Source: Wenzhouxiangella sediminis | GTDB taxonomy: Bacteria; Pseudomonadota; Gammaproteobacteria; Xanthomonadales; Wenzhouxiangellaceae | Direction: 5' to 3' | NCBI RefSeq assembly: GCF_003410055.1 | Contig: NZ_QUZK01000037.1 | Location: 145,281-209,280 of the forward strand | DNA: 64,000 nt | Shown here: in pieces, positions 9,922 through 19,319 of the stretch | Numbering within the stretch: position 1 is the first letter of the stretch | Layout of the letters: every line of letters begins with the position of its first letter | Translations under genes and position numbers: made by a program | The notes under the pieces: generated by a model | Told to the model about the DNA's origin: nothing | Seen by the model: the letters and a program-made list of their open reading frames with translations, nothing else | Database searches by the model: none

Positions 9922-11208
9922 TTACTGCTCGATCGTGTCGAAGGGCCTGCGCGGCCCGCCCGCATCGCGGGCCACGGTGAAGCCGCGGCTTCGCGTTTCC
10001 AGCACGGCCATGCGGCCCTGGTCGAGCAGTTGCACTTCGCGCACCTCGAACGGCGCCGACAGGCCCGATTCCAGAACCAGCTCGGCGGGCACGTCCAGCC
10101 GCAGCTCGCCCTTGCCCGGTTCGAGCACGGCGGCGGTCTGCGCCATCGCGAGCGGGCGCAGCGAGCCGTCCGCGGCCGTGCCCCAGACCTGCCCCGAAAC
10201 CTGGTAGCGGCCGGCCGCGGCCACTTCCACGCCGAGGTCGATCGCCAGGCCGGCGCTGCCGTTGCTGGCGATGCGATCGGTCAGCCTGGCCGTGGGCGCG
10301 GCGATACTGACCGCCACCTTGAGGTCGCGACGGACCAGGGTGCCGTCCTGGTGCCCCTGCAGGTAGGCGTGAACTTCATAAAGGCCCTCGCCGGCGTCCG
10401 GCAGGTCCTGCGGCGCCAGGCCCTTCAGGCCGAAGCCGTCGTCGGTGACTTCCAGCGGCCAGGAATGCGCGGCGTCGGGGCTGACCAGTACGGCCTGGAT
10501 CGACTCGGCGGCAAAACGCTCGTCACCCTTGACCAGGCCGACGTCGAGCGCGATGTCGTTACCGGCCAGGTAGTTGTGACGGTTTGCCGCGAGGCGGCCC
10601 ATCCACTGGCTTTCGGGCTCGAAGACGTGAACGACCAGCGCTTGTCCGGCCGGCAGGCCGGCCATCTGGAGCCGCAGGGAATCAGGCCGGCCCTGCTGAG
10701 GCAGCTGGAAGGCCAGCGTGTCGGCGGGAACGGCCATGCCCTGGGCCTGGAGATCCGCGCCGCCGAGCACTTCGATGCCCCCGGCCCCGGCGGTTTGCGA
10801 GAGCTGCATGCCGTCGATGCTGACCTGCAGACGCTCGGCATCGAGCAGCAGGCCGGTGTCGGCGTGCAGGGCGGAAACCCGGACGATGGCGCCGGCTGAA
10901 CTCAGGGGCAGCTTGAGCCCCTGTTCCAGGCCGCGTCCGGTGGTGTCGACCCAGTACTCACGGCTTTCCATGGCGGGGCCGGAGGGCGCCGGCGCGCTGC
11001 GGTCGATGGTCAGCGGCCAGGCGTAGCTGACCGGCTTCGATTCGACGTGACGGCTCGGCGGGGCGGCCGGGACGGTCGCCGGCAGGCTCTGGATTCGAAG
11101 ATCGTCGCCGCCCGGCGGCGCCCATTCAGCCGGCCCGGCAGCGGAAGCGGTTCCTGCGGCCAGCGCGAGGGCCGGCAGCAGGGCGGAAATGGTGGTGAAC
11201 TTTTTCAT
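9922..11208 (-). CDS. Exported DUF4785-like protein
   Basis: 428 residues with a signal peptide (MKKFTTISALLPALALAAGT, cleavage after ASA). The mature part is mostly beta-strand-like: a segment with SREYWVDTTGRGLEQGLKLP and AGAIVRVSAL resembles DUF4785 proteins of Xanthomonadales and Legionella, and later segments look like immunoglobulin-like domains. The ATG at 11208 has a GGGAG site upstream and fits the signal peptide; the longer reading frame runs into the preceding lipase gene. It lies 17 nt after that gene and is probably in its operon. Function is unknown; a periplasmic or secreted role is inferred. Confidence 0.7.
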   Translation of the reverse strand: MKKFTTISALLPALALAAGTASAAGPAEWAPPGGDDLRIQSLPATVPAAPPSRHVESKPVSYAWPLTIDRSAPAPSGPAMESREYWVDTTGRGLEQGLKLPLSSAGAIVRVSALHADTGLLLDAERLQVSIDGMQLSQTAGAGGIEVLGGADLQAQGMAVPADTLAFQLPQQGRPDSLRLQMAGLPAGQALVVHVFEPESQWMGRLAANRHNYLAGNDIALDVGLVKGDERFAAESIQAVLVSPDAAHSWPLEVTDDGFGLKGLAPQDLPDAGEGLYEVHAYLQGHQDGTLVRRDLKVAVSIAAPTARLTDRIASNGSAGLAIDLGVEVAAAGRYQVSGQVWGTAADGSLRPLAMAQTAAVLEPGKGELRLDVPAELVLESGLSAPFEVREVQLLDQGRMAVLETRSRGFTVARDAGGPRRPFDTIEQ

Positions 11209-11225
11209 GTCGGCTCCCATTCGGT

Positions 11226-12086
11226 TCACAGGTCGTTGCGCAGGATGGTGTCGAGACCGAAGCAGTCCCGGCGGCTCTGGTGATGCGAGAGCACGCGATC
11301 GCTGTTGGTGCGCCAGTGGTCGTAGAACCACAGCGAACCGGCGCCGTCCTGGCTGGAGCACTCGAGGAAGCCGTCGGAGCAGTCGTCGAGCCAGTTCTGG
11401 GTGATTTCCAGGCCGACCTGGTACTGGTAGCCGCCGCAGTAGGCGTTACCGCTGAAGATCCCGGACTTGACGTCCGTGCCGACGACGTTCCAGAAGCCGA
11501 CCGGCAGCGAGGGCCGACCGGCCGTCCCCAGCAGCCAGTTGGCGTTGTAGCTCTGCATCCAGCTTTGCTGCTGCATGCGCACCGCATCGCTCTGGTAGCC
11601 CAGCAGCCATCCCAGTGAGGCCTCGAACACGTTGCCCTGCATGACCGCGTCGGCCAGCGGCGTGCCCAGGCTGGAGGGGGCGACGGCATTGACCCAGCGG
11701 ATGGAGTCGATGATCGCCGGGTAGCGGCTGTCCCAGGTGGGGTTCGACAGGATCCAGCGCATCACGTTGCCGCCGTTGGAGTGCGTGATCACGACCAGGT
11801 CGTCGATGCCGCGGCTGGTGATGAAATTGTGCAGCTGGCCGGCCAGGCAACCGGCTGCGCCGGACGTCCACATGTATTCCTCGAACTGGCAGTTGATCAC
11901 CACGTAGTTCGAGCTGTTGGGCAGGCCCTGGCGGACCGAGTTGACCATGTCGCCGGTCCAGTAGTCGTTGTAGGCGTCGGATTGATTGCCGGTGCCGTGC
12001 ACGAAGGCCACGCCCGTGGCGCTCCATACGGAACCGAATGTCAGTAGCGCAAAAAGCGCCACGACGATTCGCATCATTCGGGTCAT
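11226..12086 (-). CDS. Secreted alpha/beta hydrolase (lipase/esterase-like)
   Basis: 286 residues with a signal peptide (MMRIVVALFALLTFGSVWSA). The mature protein starts with the oxyanion-hole type strand GVAFVHGTGNQSDAY and has the nucleophile elbow VVITHSNGGNVMRW, with Ser after His as in lipases. Several cysteines (about six) suggest disulfides outside the cytoplasm. The exact substrate cannot be told. It is the first gene of a two-gene operon with the DUF4785-like gene, with a good promoter 45-75 nt upstream. An ATG four codons earlier starts the listed frame. Confidence 0.75.
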   Translation of the reverse strand: MTRMMRIVVALFALLTFGSVWSATGVAFVHGTGNQSDAYNDYWTGDMVNSVRQGLPNSSNYVVINCQFEEYMWTSGAAGCLAGQLHNFITSRGIDDLVVITHSNGGNVMRWILSNPTWDSRYPAIIDSIRWVNAVAPSSLGTPLADAVMQGNVFEASLGWLLGYQSDAVRMQQQSWMQSYNANWLLGTAGRPSLPVGFWNVVGTDVKSGIFSGNAYCGGYQYQVGLEITQNWLDDCSDGFLECSSQDGAGSLWFYDHWRTNSDRVLSHHQSRRDCFGLDTILRNDL

Positions 12087-12130
12087 GCGGGATCTCCTCT
12101 CTTTGGTTGTGGTTACAGTCCCCGTAAAAG

Positions 12131-12160
12131 ACTATAGCCCAGCAGTGTGACGCGATTCAA
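12131..12160 (-). promoter_or_regulatory. Promoter of the lipase/DUF4785 operon
   Basis: On the minus strand a -35 TTGAAT (12160 to 12155) and a -10 TATAGT (12136 to 12131) are separated by 18 bp. They match the sigma-70 consensus at 4/6 and 5/6 positions. The start site would fall about 40 nt before the lipase ATG, with an AGAGAGGAGAT ribosome-binding region between. Confidence 0.6.
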
Positions 12161-12166
12161 ATCGCG
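12151..12166. promoter_or_regulatory. Palindrome overlapping the -35: candidate operator
   Basis: CGCGATT-CA-AATCGCG is a perfect 7-bp inverted repeat with a 2-bp centre that includes the -35 hexamer of the lipase operon promoter. The position suits a repressor or activator site. No regulator gene is adjacent, so the protein that might bind it is unknown. Confidence 0.4.
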
Positions 12167-12183
12167 CATCCGGCAATGAGAGT

Positions 12184-12195
12184 GCCCGCTCGGGC
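12184..12195 (-). terminator. Small hairpin after rnhB
   Basis: GCCCG-AG-CGGGC on the minus strand starts 3 nt after the rnhB stop. The stem is only 5 bp and is followed by a weakly T-rich stretch, so it is at best a weak terminator for the long envelope cluster. Confidence 0.3.
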
Positions 12196-12198
12196 GGA

Positions 12199-12786
12199 TC
12201 AGAAGAGGCTGGCCTGGAAGACGGGCCGGAAGCTGCGGCGGTGGGCGGGGCAGGGCCCGTGGGCCTCGAGGGCAGCCAGGTGGGCGGCGGTCGGGTAGCC
12301 CTTGTGGCGGTCGAAGCCGTAGTGCGGCCATTGCTCATGGAGATCGAGCATCAGCGCGTCGCGGTGCACCTTGGCCAGGATGCTGGCCGCGGAGATGGCG
12401 CGGTCGAGGCCGTCGCCCCCGACCACGGTCTGGACCGGCCAGGGCAGTCGGGGCGAGCGGTTGCCGTCGATGCGCACCAGGACCGGGTCGGTGCCGAGTG
12501 CGTCGAGCGCCCCGCGCATGGCCCGGAAGGTGGCCTGGAGGATGTTGAGGCGATCGATGTCGGCCGGTTCCACGACCGCGATGCCCCAGGCAACGGCTCG
12601 CTCCCTCACGGCGCCGGCCAGGACCTCGCGGCGCGACGCGGAAAGTTTTTTGGAGTCTGCCAGCCCGCTGATCGGCCGGTGCGGATCGAGGATCACCGCC
12701 GCGGCGACGACCGGCCCGGCAAGCGGTCCCCGGCCGGCCTCGTCGACGCCGGCGATCGGTCCGCTGCAGACGTCAACCGTCGCCAT
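12199..12786 (-). CDS. rnhB: Ribonuclease HII
   Basis: 195-residue nuclease that removes ribonucleotides and RNA primers from RNA-DNA hybrids. The N-terminal [20 protein letters not shown] carries the first catalytic Asp-Glu pair, VRIDGNR carries another Asp, and the HKGYPTAAH motif is typical of the C-terminal part. It overlaps lpxB by 14 bp and is the last gene of the rpsB-to-rnhB run. dnaE, a frequent next gene, is not here. Confidence 0.95.
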   Translation of the reverse strand: MATVDVCSGPIAGVDEAGRGPLAGPVVAAAVILDPHRPISGLADSKKLSASRREVLAGAVRERAVAWGIAVVEPADIDRLNILQATFRAMRGALDALGTDPVLVRIDGNRSPRLPWPVQTVVGGDGLDRAISAASILAKVHRDALMLDLHEQWPHYGFDRHKGYPTAAHLAALEAHGPCPAHRRSFRPVFQASLF

Positions 12787-13933
12787 GGCCGATCAGTTCG
12801 AGCAGGGCTTTGGCGGCGTTGTCGCTGGCGCCGGCAGCCAATTCGCGCCGGCAACGGCCGGCCGCCTCCTGGTAGGCCGCCAGGCGCGAAGGGTCGTCGA
12901 TCCAGCGCAGCGCTTCGCGACCGAGCGCCTCGGGTCGCGCCTGCTCCTGGACGAACTCCGGCACGAGCGCGCGTCCCTGCAGGATGTTGGGCAGGGCGAT
13001 GAATTGCGAACGCACCAGCCGCAGGCCGCGCAGCAGCCAGTACGTGGCCGGCGCCAGTCGGTAATAGACCACCAGCGGGCACTCGAGCAGAAAGGCCTCG
13101 AGGGTCGCGGTGCCCGACGCGCTGATGGCCGTGTCGGCTTCGGCCAGGCCTTGGCGGGTGCGCGCGCATTCGATCCGTACGTCTGCCCTGTCCAGCGACG
13201 CGCCGGCCAGGCCCTCGACCAGGGGGCGATGCGCCTCACGCGCCAGCAGCATGGTCAGCTGCAGTTCCGGCCGCTGTCTACGCAGCCAGGCGGCCGTTTC
13301 GCCCAGCAGGGCGGCGTGGCGCTCGATCTCGCCGCGGCGGCTGCCGGGCAGCAGGGCGATTCGCGGGGAGCGATCGCCGCGGCCGGTCCGGCGCTGCTCG
13401 AGCAGGGGCGGGGAGGCCGAGATCTCGTCGGCCAGCGGGTGGCCGACAAAGCGGCTGGCCAGGCCGTGCGCCCGGAACAGGGCCGGTTCGAAGGGAAACA
13501 GGGTCAGCAGCAAGTCGGTGGCGCGGGCGACCGAGGCGGCTCGCCCGGGCCGCCAGGCCCAGACCGTGGGAGCGACATATTGCACCGTGCGCTGGCCCCG
13601 GCGGCGAAGCTGGCGAGCGAGGCCCAGGTTGAAATCGGGTGCGTCGATGCCGACGAAGACATCCGGTTGCCATTCGAGGATCCGCTGCCTGAGGCGGCTG
13701 CGGAACCGGAACAGCCGGGGCAGGTGCTTGAGCACCTCCGTGAGGCCCATGACGTTGAGTTCGTCGAGGTCGAACCAGGCCTCGACGCCGGCCGCTTGCA
13801 TGGCCTCGCCGGCCACGCCCGCAAGCTCGATCTCCGGATGCCGCTCGCGAAGCCTTGCCGCCAGGCTCGCGCCGAGGGCGTCCCCGGATGCCTCCCCGGC
13901 GACCAGGACGATCCGCGGCGGGCGAGCGCTCAC
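12773..13933 (-). CDS. lpxB: Lipid-A-disaccharide synthase
   Basis: 386-residue GT19 glycosyltransferase that joins UDP-2,3-diacylglucosamine and lipid X at the inner membrane. The N-terminal [17 protein letters not shown], the [16 protein letters not shown] stretch and [19 protein letters not shown] are hallmark regions. [20 protein letters not shown] lies in the nucleotide-binding half. It starts 10 nt after lpxA and overlaps rnhB. Confidence 0.96.
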   Translation of the reverse strand: MSARPPRIVLVAGEASGDALGASLAARLRERHPEIELAGVAGEAMQAAGVEAWFDLDELNVMGLTEVLKHLPRLFRFRSRLRQRILEWQPDVFVGIDAPDFNLGLARQLRRRGQRTVQYVAPTVWAWRPGRAASVARATDLLLTLFPFEPALFRAHGLASRFVGHPLADEISASPPLLEQRRTGRGDRSPRIALLPGSRRGEIERHAALLGETAAWLRRQRPELQLTMLLAREAHRPLVEGLAGASLDRADVRIECARTRQGLAEADTAISASGTATLEAFLLECPLVVYYRLAPATYWLLRGLRLVRSQFIALPNILQGRALVPEFVQEQARPEALGREALRWIDDPSRLAAYQEAAGRCRRELAAGASDNAAKALLELIGHGDG

Positions 13934-13943
13934 GACGGTCGCT

Positions 13944-14714
13944 TCAGCGCAGCAAGCCGCGCTGGCTGCTTTCGATCGACTCGATCATCAGCGCCAGCTC
14001 CGGTTGCTCGTCCACCCGCGAACGCAACTCGGCGATCGCCTCGTCGCGGGGCAGGCCCTTGCGATAGATCAGGCGGAAGGCCTCGCGGATGTTGCGGACC
14101 TGCGCGGCGTCGAAGCCGCGGCGCTTGAGACCCTCGGCGTTGATGCCGCGCGGTCGCGGCGGCTGGCCCGAGACCATGACGTAGGCGGGAACGTCCTGGT
14201 TGACGCCGCCGTACATGCCGAGAAAAGCGTGCGCGCCGATGCGGCAGAACTGGTGGGCGCCGGAATAGCCGGCGAAGATCACCCAGTCGCCGACGATGAC
14301 GTGGCCGGCCAGGGTCGCGCCGTTGGCGAAGATGGTGTGCGAGCCCACCTGGCAATCGTGTGCGACGTGGCAGTAGGCCATCAGCCAGTTGTCGTCGCCG
14401 ATGCGGGTCACGCCGATGTCGTCGGATGTGCCGCGGTTGATGGTCACGTACTCGCGAATCGTGTTGTCCCGGCCGATCTCGACGGCAGTGTCCTCGCCGG
14501 CGTACTTCTTGTCCTGGGGCGCTTCGCCGATCGAGGCGAACTGGTAGATGCGGCAGTTCTCCCCGATGCTCGTGCGGCCGCTGATGACCACGTGCGGGCC
14601 GATCCAGCAGTTGTCGCCGATGACCACGTCCGGGCCGATCACGCTGTAGGCACCGACGGTGACGTTGTCGCCGATTCGAGCCCCTTCCTCGACGATGGCG
14701 GTGCGATGGATCAT
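13944..14714 (-). CDS. lpxA: UDP-N-acetylglucosamine O-acyltransferase
   Basis: 256-residue trimeric left-handed beta-helix enzyme that performs the first step of lipid A synthesis. Hexapeptide repeats such as IGDNVTVGAYSVIG run through the first 180 residues. The catalytic His lies in MAYCHVAHDCQVG, and the IHRTAIVEEGARIGDNV start is typical. It overlaps fabZ by 4 bp (ATGA). Confidence 0.97.
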   Translation of the reverse strand: MIHRTAIVEEGARIGDNVTVGAYSVIGPDVVIGDNCWIGPHVVISGRTSIGENCRIYQFASIGEAPQDKKYAGEDTAVEIGRDNTIREYVTINRGTSDDIGVTRIGDDNWLMAYCHVAHDCQVGSHTIFANGATLAGHVIVGDWVIFAGYSGAHQFCRIGAHAFLGMYGGVNQDVPAYVMVSGQPPRPRGINAEGLKRRGFDAAQVRNIREAFRLIYRKGLPRDEAIAELRSRVDEQPELALMIESIESSQRGLLR

Positions 14715-15178
14715 GGCGTGGGGTCGGGGCGGGCGGCGCAGAGCAGTTCCGCGCTGGCGACGGGCTTGTCGTCGACCAGCGTGGTGGCCTCATAGACGCC
14801 CATGTTGCGCATCAGCCGCTTCTGGGTGACGTCGAAGACGAGCTGGTCGCCGGGCACCACGATCCGGTTGAAGCGCGCCTTGTCGATCTTGACCAGGTAG
14901 TAGAGGCGGTTGTCGCCGCCGGTGGCCTCGCGAGCCAGGTGCGCCAGGCAGCCGGCCGCCTGGGCCATTGCCTCGAGCAACAGCACGCCCGGCATCACGG
15001 GGTGACCCGGAAAATGCCCCTGGAAGAAGGGCTCGTTGATGGTCACGTTCTTCAGGGCCCGGATGCGGGGCGGGTCGTCGAGCGTGTATTCCAGCACCCG
15101 ATCGACCAGGAGGAACGGGTAGCGGTGCGGCAACAGCTCGAGAATCTTCTCGATATCTACCTGTGTGGTGTCGTTCAT
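14711..15178 (-). CDS. fabZ: 3-hydroxyacyl-ACP dehydratase
   Basis: 155-residue hot-dog-fold dehydratase of type II fatty-acid synthesis. The active-site helix region HFPGHPVMPGVLLLEAMAQA contains the catalytic His and Glu. The start LELLPHRYPFLLVDRV is typical. The gene sits between lpxD and lpxA, as in most gammaproteobacteria. Lipid A and phospholipid synthesis share its 3-hydroxyacyl-ACP substrates. Confidence 0.97.
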   Translation of the reverse strand: MNDTTQVDIEKILELLPHRYPFLLVDRVLEYTLDDPPRIRALKNVTINEPFFQGHFPGHPVMPGVLLLEAMAQAAGCLAHLAREATGGDNRLYYLVKIDKARFNRIVVPGDQLVFDVTQKRLMRNMGVYEATTLVDDKPVASAELLCAARPDPTP

Positions 15179-15197
15179 CGTTTCTTTGCTTGATGGT

Positions 15198-16214
15198 TCA
15201 GGATTGGTTTCGCTCCAGCCGGCGCAGGCGACGAACCCAGTCGTCGAGCTGCCCCAGCCGGACCAGGATTCGCTTCCAGCGGGCGTGGGGCCGGGCGGGA
15301 ATGCCCGAGCCGTACTCGCCGGGCTCGGTGATCGAGTCCAGCACGGTACTCATGGCGGTCACGATCACCTTGTCGCAGATGCTCAGGTGGCCGCCGATGC
15401 CGCAAGCGCCCGCGATCATGCAATAGCTGCCGATGTGGGTCGAGCCGGCGATGCCGACGCAACCCGCGATGGCCGTGTGTGCCCCGATGCGGACATTGTG
15501 GGCGATCTGGACCTGGTTATCCAGGCGCACGTCCTCGGCCAGTTCGGTGTCCTCGATCGCGCCGCGGTCGATGGTGGTGTTGGCGCCGATCTCGCAGTCG
15601 TCGCCGATGACCACCGTGCCCATCTGCGGCACCTTGATCCACTGTCCCGCGTCCATCGCCAGGCCGAAGCCGTCGGCGCCGATGACCGCGCCGGGGTGGA
15701 CCAGCACCCGCTCGCCGAGGCGGCACTGCGGGCCGATGTAGACGCGCCCCACCAGCCTGGAATCGTCGCCGATGACGGCGTCCTCGGCGATGACGCAGCC
15801 CGGCCCGACGACGACGTTGCGCCCGATGCGCGCGCCTGCGCCGACGCTTGCCTGGGGGCCGACGCTGGCCGACGGATCGACCTGCGCGTCCTCGGCGACC
15901 ACCGCGCTGGCGTGGACGCCGGGTTCGGCTGCCGGCAGCGGTTGCAGAAAGGCCGCAATCCGGGCCCAGCTGGCGTAGGGGTTCTTGCTGATCAGGGCGT
16001 TGCCGCTCCAGCGCCCGGCCAGGTCCTCGCCGATGATCACCGCCCCGGCGCGGCATTCGGCCAGGTCGCGGGCGTAAGCCGGATTGGCGAGGAAGCTGAC
16101 GTCGCCGGGGCCGGCGGAAGCCAGGGTGGCCAGCGAGCCGACGCGATGATCGGGATCGCCGCGGAGGGTCAGGCCGAAACGGTCGGCCAGCGCCTTTAGC
16201 GTGGTGTCATGCAT
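15198..16214 (-). CDS. lpxD: UDP-3-O-acylglucosamine N-acyltransferase
   Basis: 338-residue third enzyme of lipid A synthesis. The N-terminal uridine-binding domain has GDVSFLANPAYARDL and AVIIGEDLAGRW. It is followed by many hexapeptide repeats and the catalytic-region motif VQIAHNVRIGAHTAIAGCVG. The ATG at 16214 gives the normal family length; the frame stays open further upstream through the skp gene, but that part is not LpxD-like. It lies 17 nt after skp. Confidence 0.96.
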   Translation of the reverse strand: MHDTTLKALADRFGLTLRGDPDHRVGSLATLASAGPGDVSFLANPAYARDLAECRAGAVIIGEDLAGRWSGNALISKNPYASWARIAAFLQPLPAAEPGVHASAVVAEDAQVDPSASVGPQASVGAGARIGRNVVVGPGCVIAEDAVIGDDSRLVGRVYIGPQCRLGERVLVHPGAVIGADGFGLAMDAGQWIKVPQMGTVVIGDDCEIGANTTIDRGAIEDTELAEDVRLDNQVQIAHNVRIGAHTAIAGCVGIAGSTHIGSYCMIAGACGIGGHLSICDKVIVTAMSTVLDSITEPGEYGSGIPARPHARWKRILVRLGQLDDWVRRLRRLERNQS

Positions 16215-16231
16215 GCGTGGTTCCGGAATTG

Positions 16232-16807
16232 CTACTGGCCGGTCTGTCCGCCGGGAGACTGCTGGCTGCGGAAGTCTTCCTCCAGCCATTGCAGGACGCG
16301 GTCGGTGACGTCGATCCGGTCGGAGGCGTAGGCCACTGGACTGGTCAGGATCAGGTCGAATTCGCCCGCCTCGGCGATCTGGTTGACGGCCACGTCGATG
16401 GTTTCCTCGAGGGATTTCTTCTCGGCGTTGGTGCGGAAGCGCAGCTCCTCGGTGAGATCCTCTCGCCGCCTGTCGATGGATCGCTGAAGGTTGCGGATCT
16501 CGCGCTCCATCTCGAAGCGCTCCTCGTCGGACAGGCCGGTCGATTCGGCCAGTTCGGCCTCCATGCGCTCCAGGCGGGCCTCGTCGGCCAGCAGGGTTTC
16601 GTTGCGGGGGCTGAACTCCTGTTCCAGCGCTTCGCGGGCGTTGACCACCTGCGGCGCGGCGTCGAACAGCCGCTTCATGTCGACGTAGCCGATGCGAATG
16701 TCCTGTGCAGCGGCCGCCGAGCACAGCAGCAGCAAGCCGAGCGCGATCCATCGCGCCCGGCCCGGGCCGTCAGATCTGCGCCCGCTGGCCGCCGTGCTCA
16801 CGATCAT
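16232..16807 (-). CDS. skp: Periplasmic chaperone Skp/OmpH
   Basis: 191 residues with a long signal region (ALGLLLLCSAAAAQ) and the conserved mature start DIRIGYVDMKRLFDAAP. A highly charged helical coiled-coil arm follows (about residues 60-135), and then a C-terminal strand segment with FDLILTSPVAYAS. It escorts unfolded outer-membrane proteins to BamA, whose gene is 12 nt upstream in the same operon. Confidence 0.92.
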   Translation of the reverse strand: MIVSTAASGRRSDGPGRARWIALGLLLLCSAAAAQDIRIGYVDMKRLFDAAPQVVNAREALEQEFSPRNETLLADEARLERMEAELAESTGLSDEERFEMEREIRNLQRSIDRRREDLTEELRFRTNAEKKSLEETIDVAVNQIAEAGEFDLILTSPVAYASDRIDVTDRVLQWLEEDFRSQQSPGGQTGQ

Positions 16808-16819
16808 GCCGGGCGCGGA

Positions 16820-19261
16820 TCAGAACGTCTGGCCGAAGGAGAACTGGATGATCTGGGTTTCATCGCCTTCGCGCTCTTTGAGTGGTGTCGCCACGTTGAT
16901 GATAATCGGACCGACCGGCGCTTGCCAGGTCAGCGACAGGCCGGTGGAGGCGCGCAGCAGGTCGGTCTCGAAGCTGTCGACGTCGCTGTAGACGTTGCCG
17001 ACGTCGACGAACCAGGCCAGGCGCGTGCCGCTGGACTCGATATTGGGCAGCGGGAAGGCCAGTTCGAAGCCGCCGATGACCTTGAAGTCGCCGCCGACCG
17101 AGCGGCAGAACTGGTCCTTGGGACCGAGCGAGTTGTCGTCGAAGCCGCGGATATCGGACACGCCGCCGCCGTAGAAGTGCTCGTAGAAGGGCAGGCCGGT
17201 GTCGTAGGTTACGACTTCATCGAGCTGGCATTCGCGACCGCGCCCGTCGCTCAGCTCGGGCTCGATCGGCTGGATTCCCAGCTCGTCGTCGTAGTTGTCG
17301 TAGGCATCGCCGTAGGCCACATCGCCCTTGAGGCTGAAGGCCATGCCGTTGTCGCCGATCGGCCAGTATTTGCGGAAGCGGTAGTTGAGCCGGAAGAACT
17401 CGCGCGTGCTGCCGGGCAGCGCCACCTCGGCGCCCAGGCGGTGCAGGGAGCCTGTCGTCGGATTGAGATAGTGATTTCGGCTGTCGCGCGACCAGGTGCC
17501 GTCGAGACGATACGTCGTGACACTTCTCTCATCGGGACTCAGGAACCCGTCGCCGTCCTCATCGAGCGTGATGCCGAGCGGTCGATCTGCGACGTATCGG
17601 TACTCGAACGGAGAGTCTGGCTCATCGGGGTCGACTGGGACGAGCCGGCCGCCGATATTAATATCGACGTCCTGAACGCCGAGGCCGAAGCGCAGGTAGT
17701 CCACTTCAGACAGCGGAAACCCGAAATTGACCCCCGCAGCAGCCTGGCTGGTCGAGAATTGAGAGATGTTGGCATCGCCCTGGTCGAACTCGGTATAGCG
17801 GGCGTAGAAACCGCGTGAGATGCCGCTGTCGGTGTAGTAGGGGTTGGTGTAGTTGACCGAAGCCTGGGTATAGATGTCGCTGTGGCTGACCGCAAAGCCG
17901 ACGCGCCGTCCCGAGCCCAGGAAGTTGTCCTGCTGCACCGAGATGGAGGCGATCAGGCCCTGCACCTGCGAGTAGCCGAAGCCGACCTGGAAGCTGCCGG
18001 AGGGCTGCTCCTCGACGCTGACGACGATGTCGACCTGGTCGTCGGTGCCCTCGACCGCCGGGGTCTCGACGTTGACGTTGTCGAGGTAGCCCAGGCGCTG
18101 CAGGCGCAGCTTCGAGCGGTCGATGGCCGACTGCGAGAACCAGGCGCCCTCGAACTGGCGCATTTCGCGGCGCAGCACCTCGTCCTTGGTCTGGGTGTTG
18201 CCGCGGAACTCGACGCGGCGCACGTAGACGCGCTTGCCCGGGTCGATGAAGAAGTTGAGCTCGGTCTCGAGCGTGTCGCGGTCGATTCTCGGCACCGGGT
18301 TGACGTTGGCGAAGGCGTAGCCGATGTTCGACAGCACGGTGGTGATGTTGTTGACGCTCTGCTCGACCTGCTTGCGCGAGAAGGTATCGCCCTCCTCGAC
18401 CATGATCAGGCGCCGCAGCGCCTCCTCGCCGAGGATCAGTTCGCCGGTCAGTACCACGTCGCTGACGGTGTAGACCTCGCCCTCGCGGACATTGGCGGTC
18501 ACGAAGATGTCGCGCTTGTCCTCGCTGATCGACACCTGGGTGGACTCGATGGAAAAGTCGAGGTAGCCGCGATCGAGATAGTAGGAACGCAGGGTCTCCA
18601 GGTCGCCCGAAAGTTTTTCGCGGGTGTACTTGTTGGCGCCCTGCCAGAAGAACCAGCCGAGCTTGCTGTCGGACTCGAAGTCGTCCCGCAACTCCTCCTC
18701 GGAGAAGGTCTCGTTGCCGACGATGTTGATGTGGCGGATGCGCGCCTGCGCGCCTTCCTCGACGACGATGCTGAGGTTGACGCGGTTGCGCGAGAGCTCG
18801 CCCACATTGGTGTCGACTTCGACGGCGTAGTAACCGCGGCTGTAGTACTGCCGGATCATTTCCTGGCGCACGCGGTCGAGCTCGAGCTTGTTGAAGATCT
18901 CGCCCTCGGCAATACCGATATTGGCCAGCGCCGGCATCAGATCCTCGGTCTTGATCTGGCGGTTGCCGGCGATGCTGATCGCCGAGATGGCCGGACGCTC
19001 TTCGACGGTGACGACCAGGACATCGCCCTCGCGCGAAAGCCTGACGTCGTCGAAGAAGCCCGTCTCCCAGAGATCGCGGATCGTGCTCCGCGCCAGCGAG
19101 GGCGTCATGGTGTCGCCGACTTCGAGCGGGACGTAGCTGAAGATGTTGCCTTCGGACAGTCTCTGCAGCCCGTCGACACGAATGTCGCTGATGCGGAATG
19201 TCTCGGCCGATGCGAGGCCGGTGGCGGCGAGCAGCATCAGCAGCAGGCAGATTCGTTTCAT
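16820..19261 (-). CDS. bamA: Outer-membrane protein assembly factor BamA
   Basis: 813-residue core of the BAM machine that inserts beta-barrel proteins. It has a signal peptide (MKRICLLLMLLAATGLASA), then five POTRA domains to about residue 420, beginning FRISDIRVDGLQRLSEGN. A 16-strand Omp85 barrel follows. The loop-6 motif DIRGFDDNSLG carries the diagnostic Arg-Gly-Phe, and the protein ends in Phe as expected for a barrel (IIQFSFGQTF). It lies between rseP and skp, the standard order. Confidence 0.97.
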   Translation of the reverse strand: MKRICLLLMLLAATGLASAETFRISDIRVDGLQRLSEGNIFSYVPLEVGDTMTPSLARSTIRDLWETGFFDDVRLSREGDVLVVTVEERPAISAISIAGNRQIKTEDLMPALANIGIAEGEIFNKLELDRVRQEMIRQYYSRGYYAVEVDTNVGELSRNRVNLSIVVEEGAQARIRHINIVGNETFSEEELRDDFESDSKLGWFFWQGANKYTREKLSGDLETLRSYYLDRGYLDFSIESTQVSISEDKRDIFVTANVREGEVYTVSDVVLTGELILGEEALRRLIMVEEGDTFSRKQVEQSVNNITTVLSNIGYAFANVNPVPRIDRDTLETELNFFIDPGKRVYVRRVEFRGNTQTKDEVLRREMRQFEGAWFSQSAIDRSKLRLQRLGYLDNVNVETPAVEGTDDQVDIVVSVEEQPSGSFQVGFGYSQVQGLIASISVQQDNFLGSGRRVGFAVSHSDIYTQASVNYTNPYYTDSGISRGFYARYTEFDQGDANISQFSTSQAAAGVNFGFPLSEVDYLRFGLGVQDVDINIGGRLVPVDPDEPDSPFEYRYVADRPLGITLDEDGDGFLSPDERSVTTYRLDGTWSRDSRNHYLNPTTGSLHRLGAEVALPGSTREFFRLNYRFRKYWPIGDNGMAFSLKGDVAYGDAYDNYDDELGIQPIEPELSDGRGRECQLDEVVTYDTGLPFYEHFYGGGVSDIRGFDDNSLGPKDQFCRSVGGDFKVIGGFELAFPLPNIESSGTRLAWFVDVGNVYSDVDSFETDLLRASTGLSLTWQAPVGPIIINVATPLKEREGDETQIIQFSFGQTF

Positions 19262-19319
19262 ATCGAACGCGTTCCGGTTTTATTGTTCCAGCATGACCCG
19301 CCTTCGGGCGTGCTGCAGT

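Noticed and set aside
19262..19319. Sigma-E promoter before bamA
   Set aside because: Two GGAAC elements are present, but there is no room for a -10 at the right spacing before the ATG.
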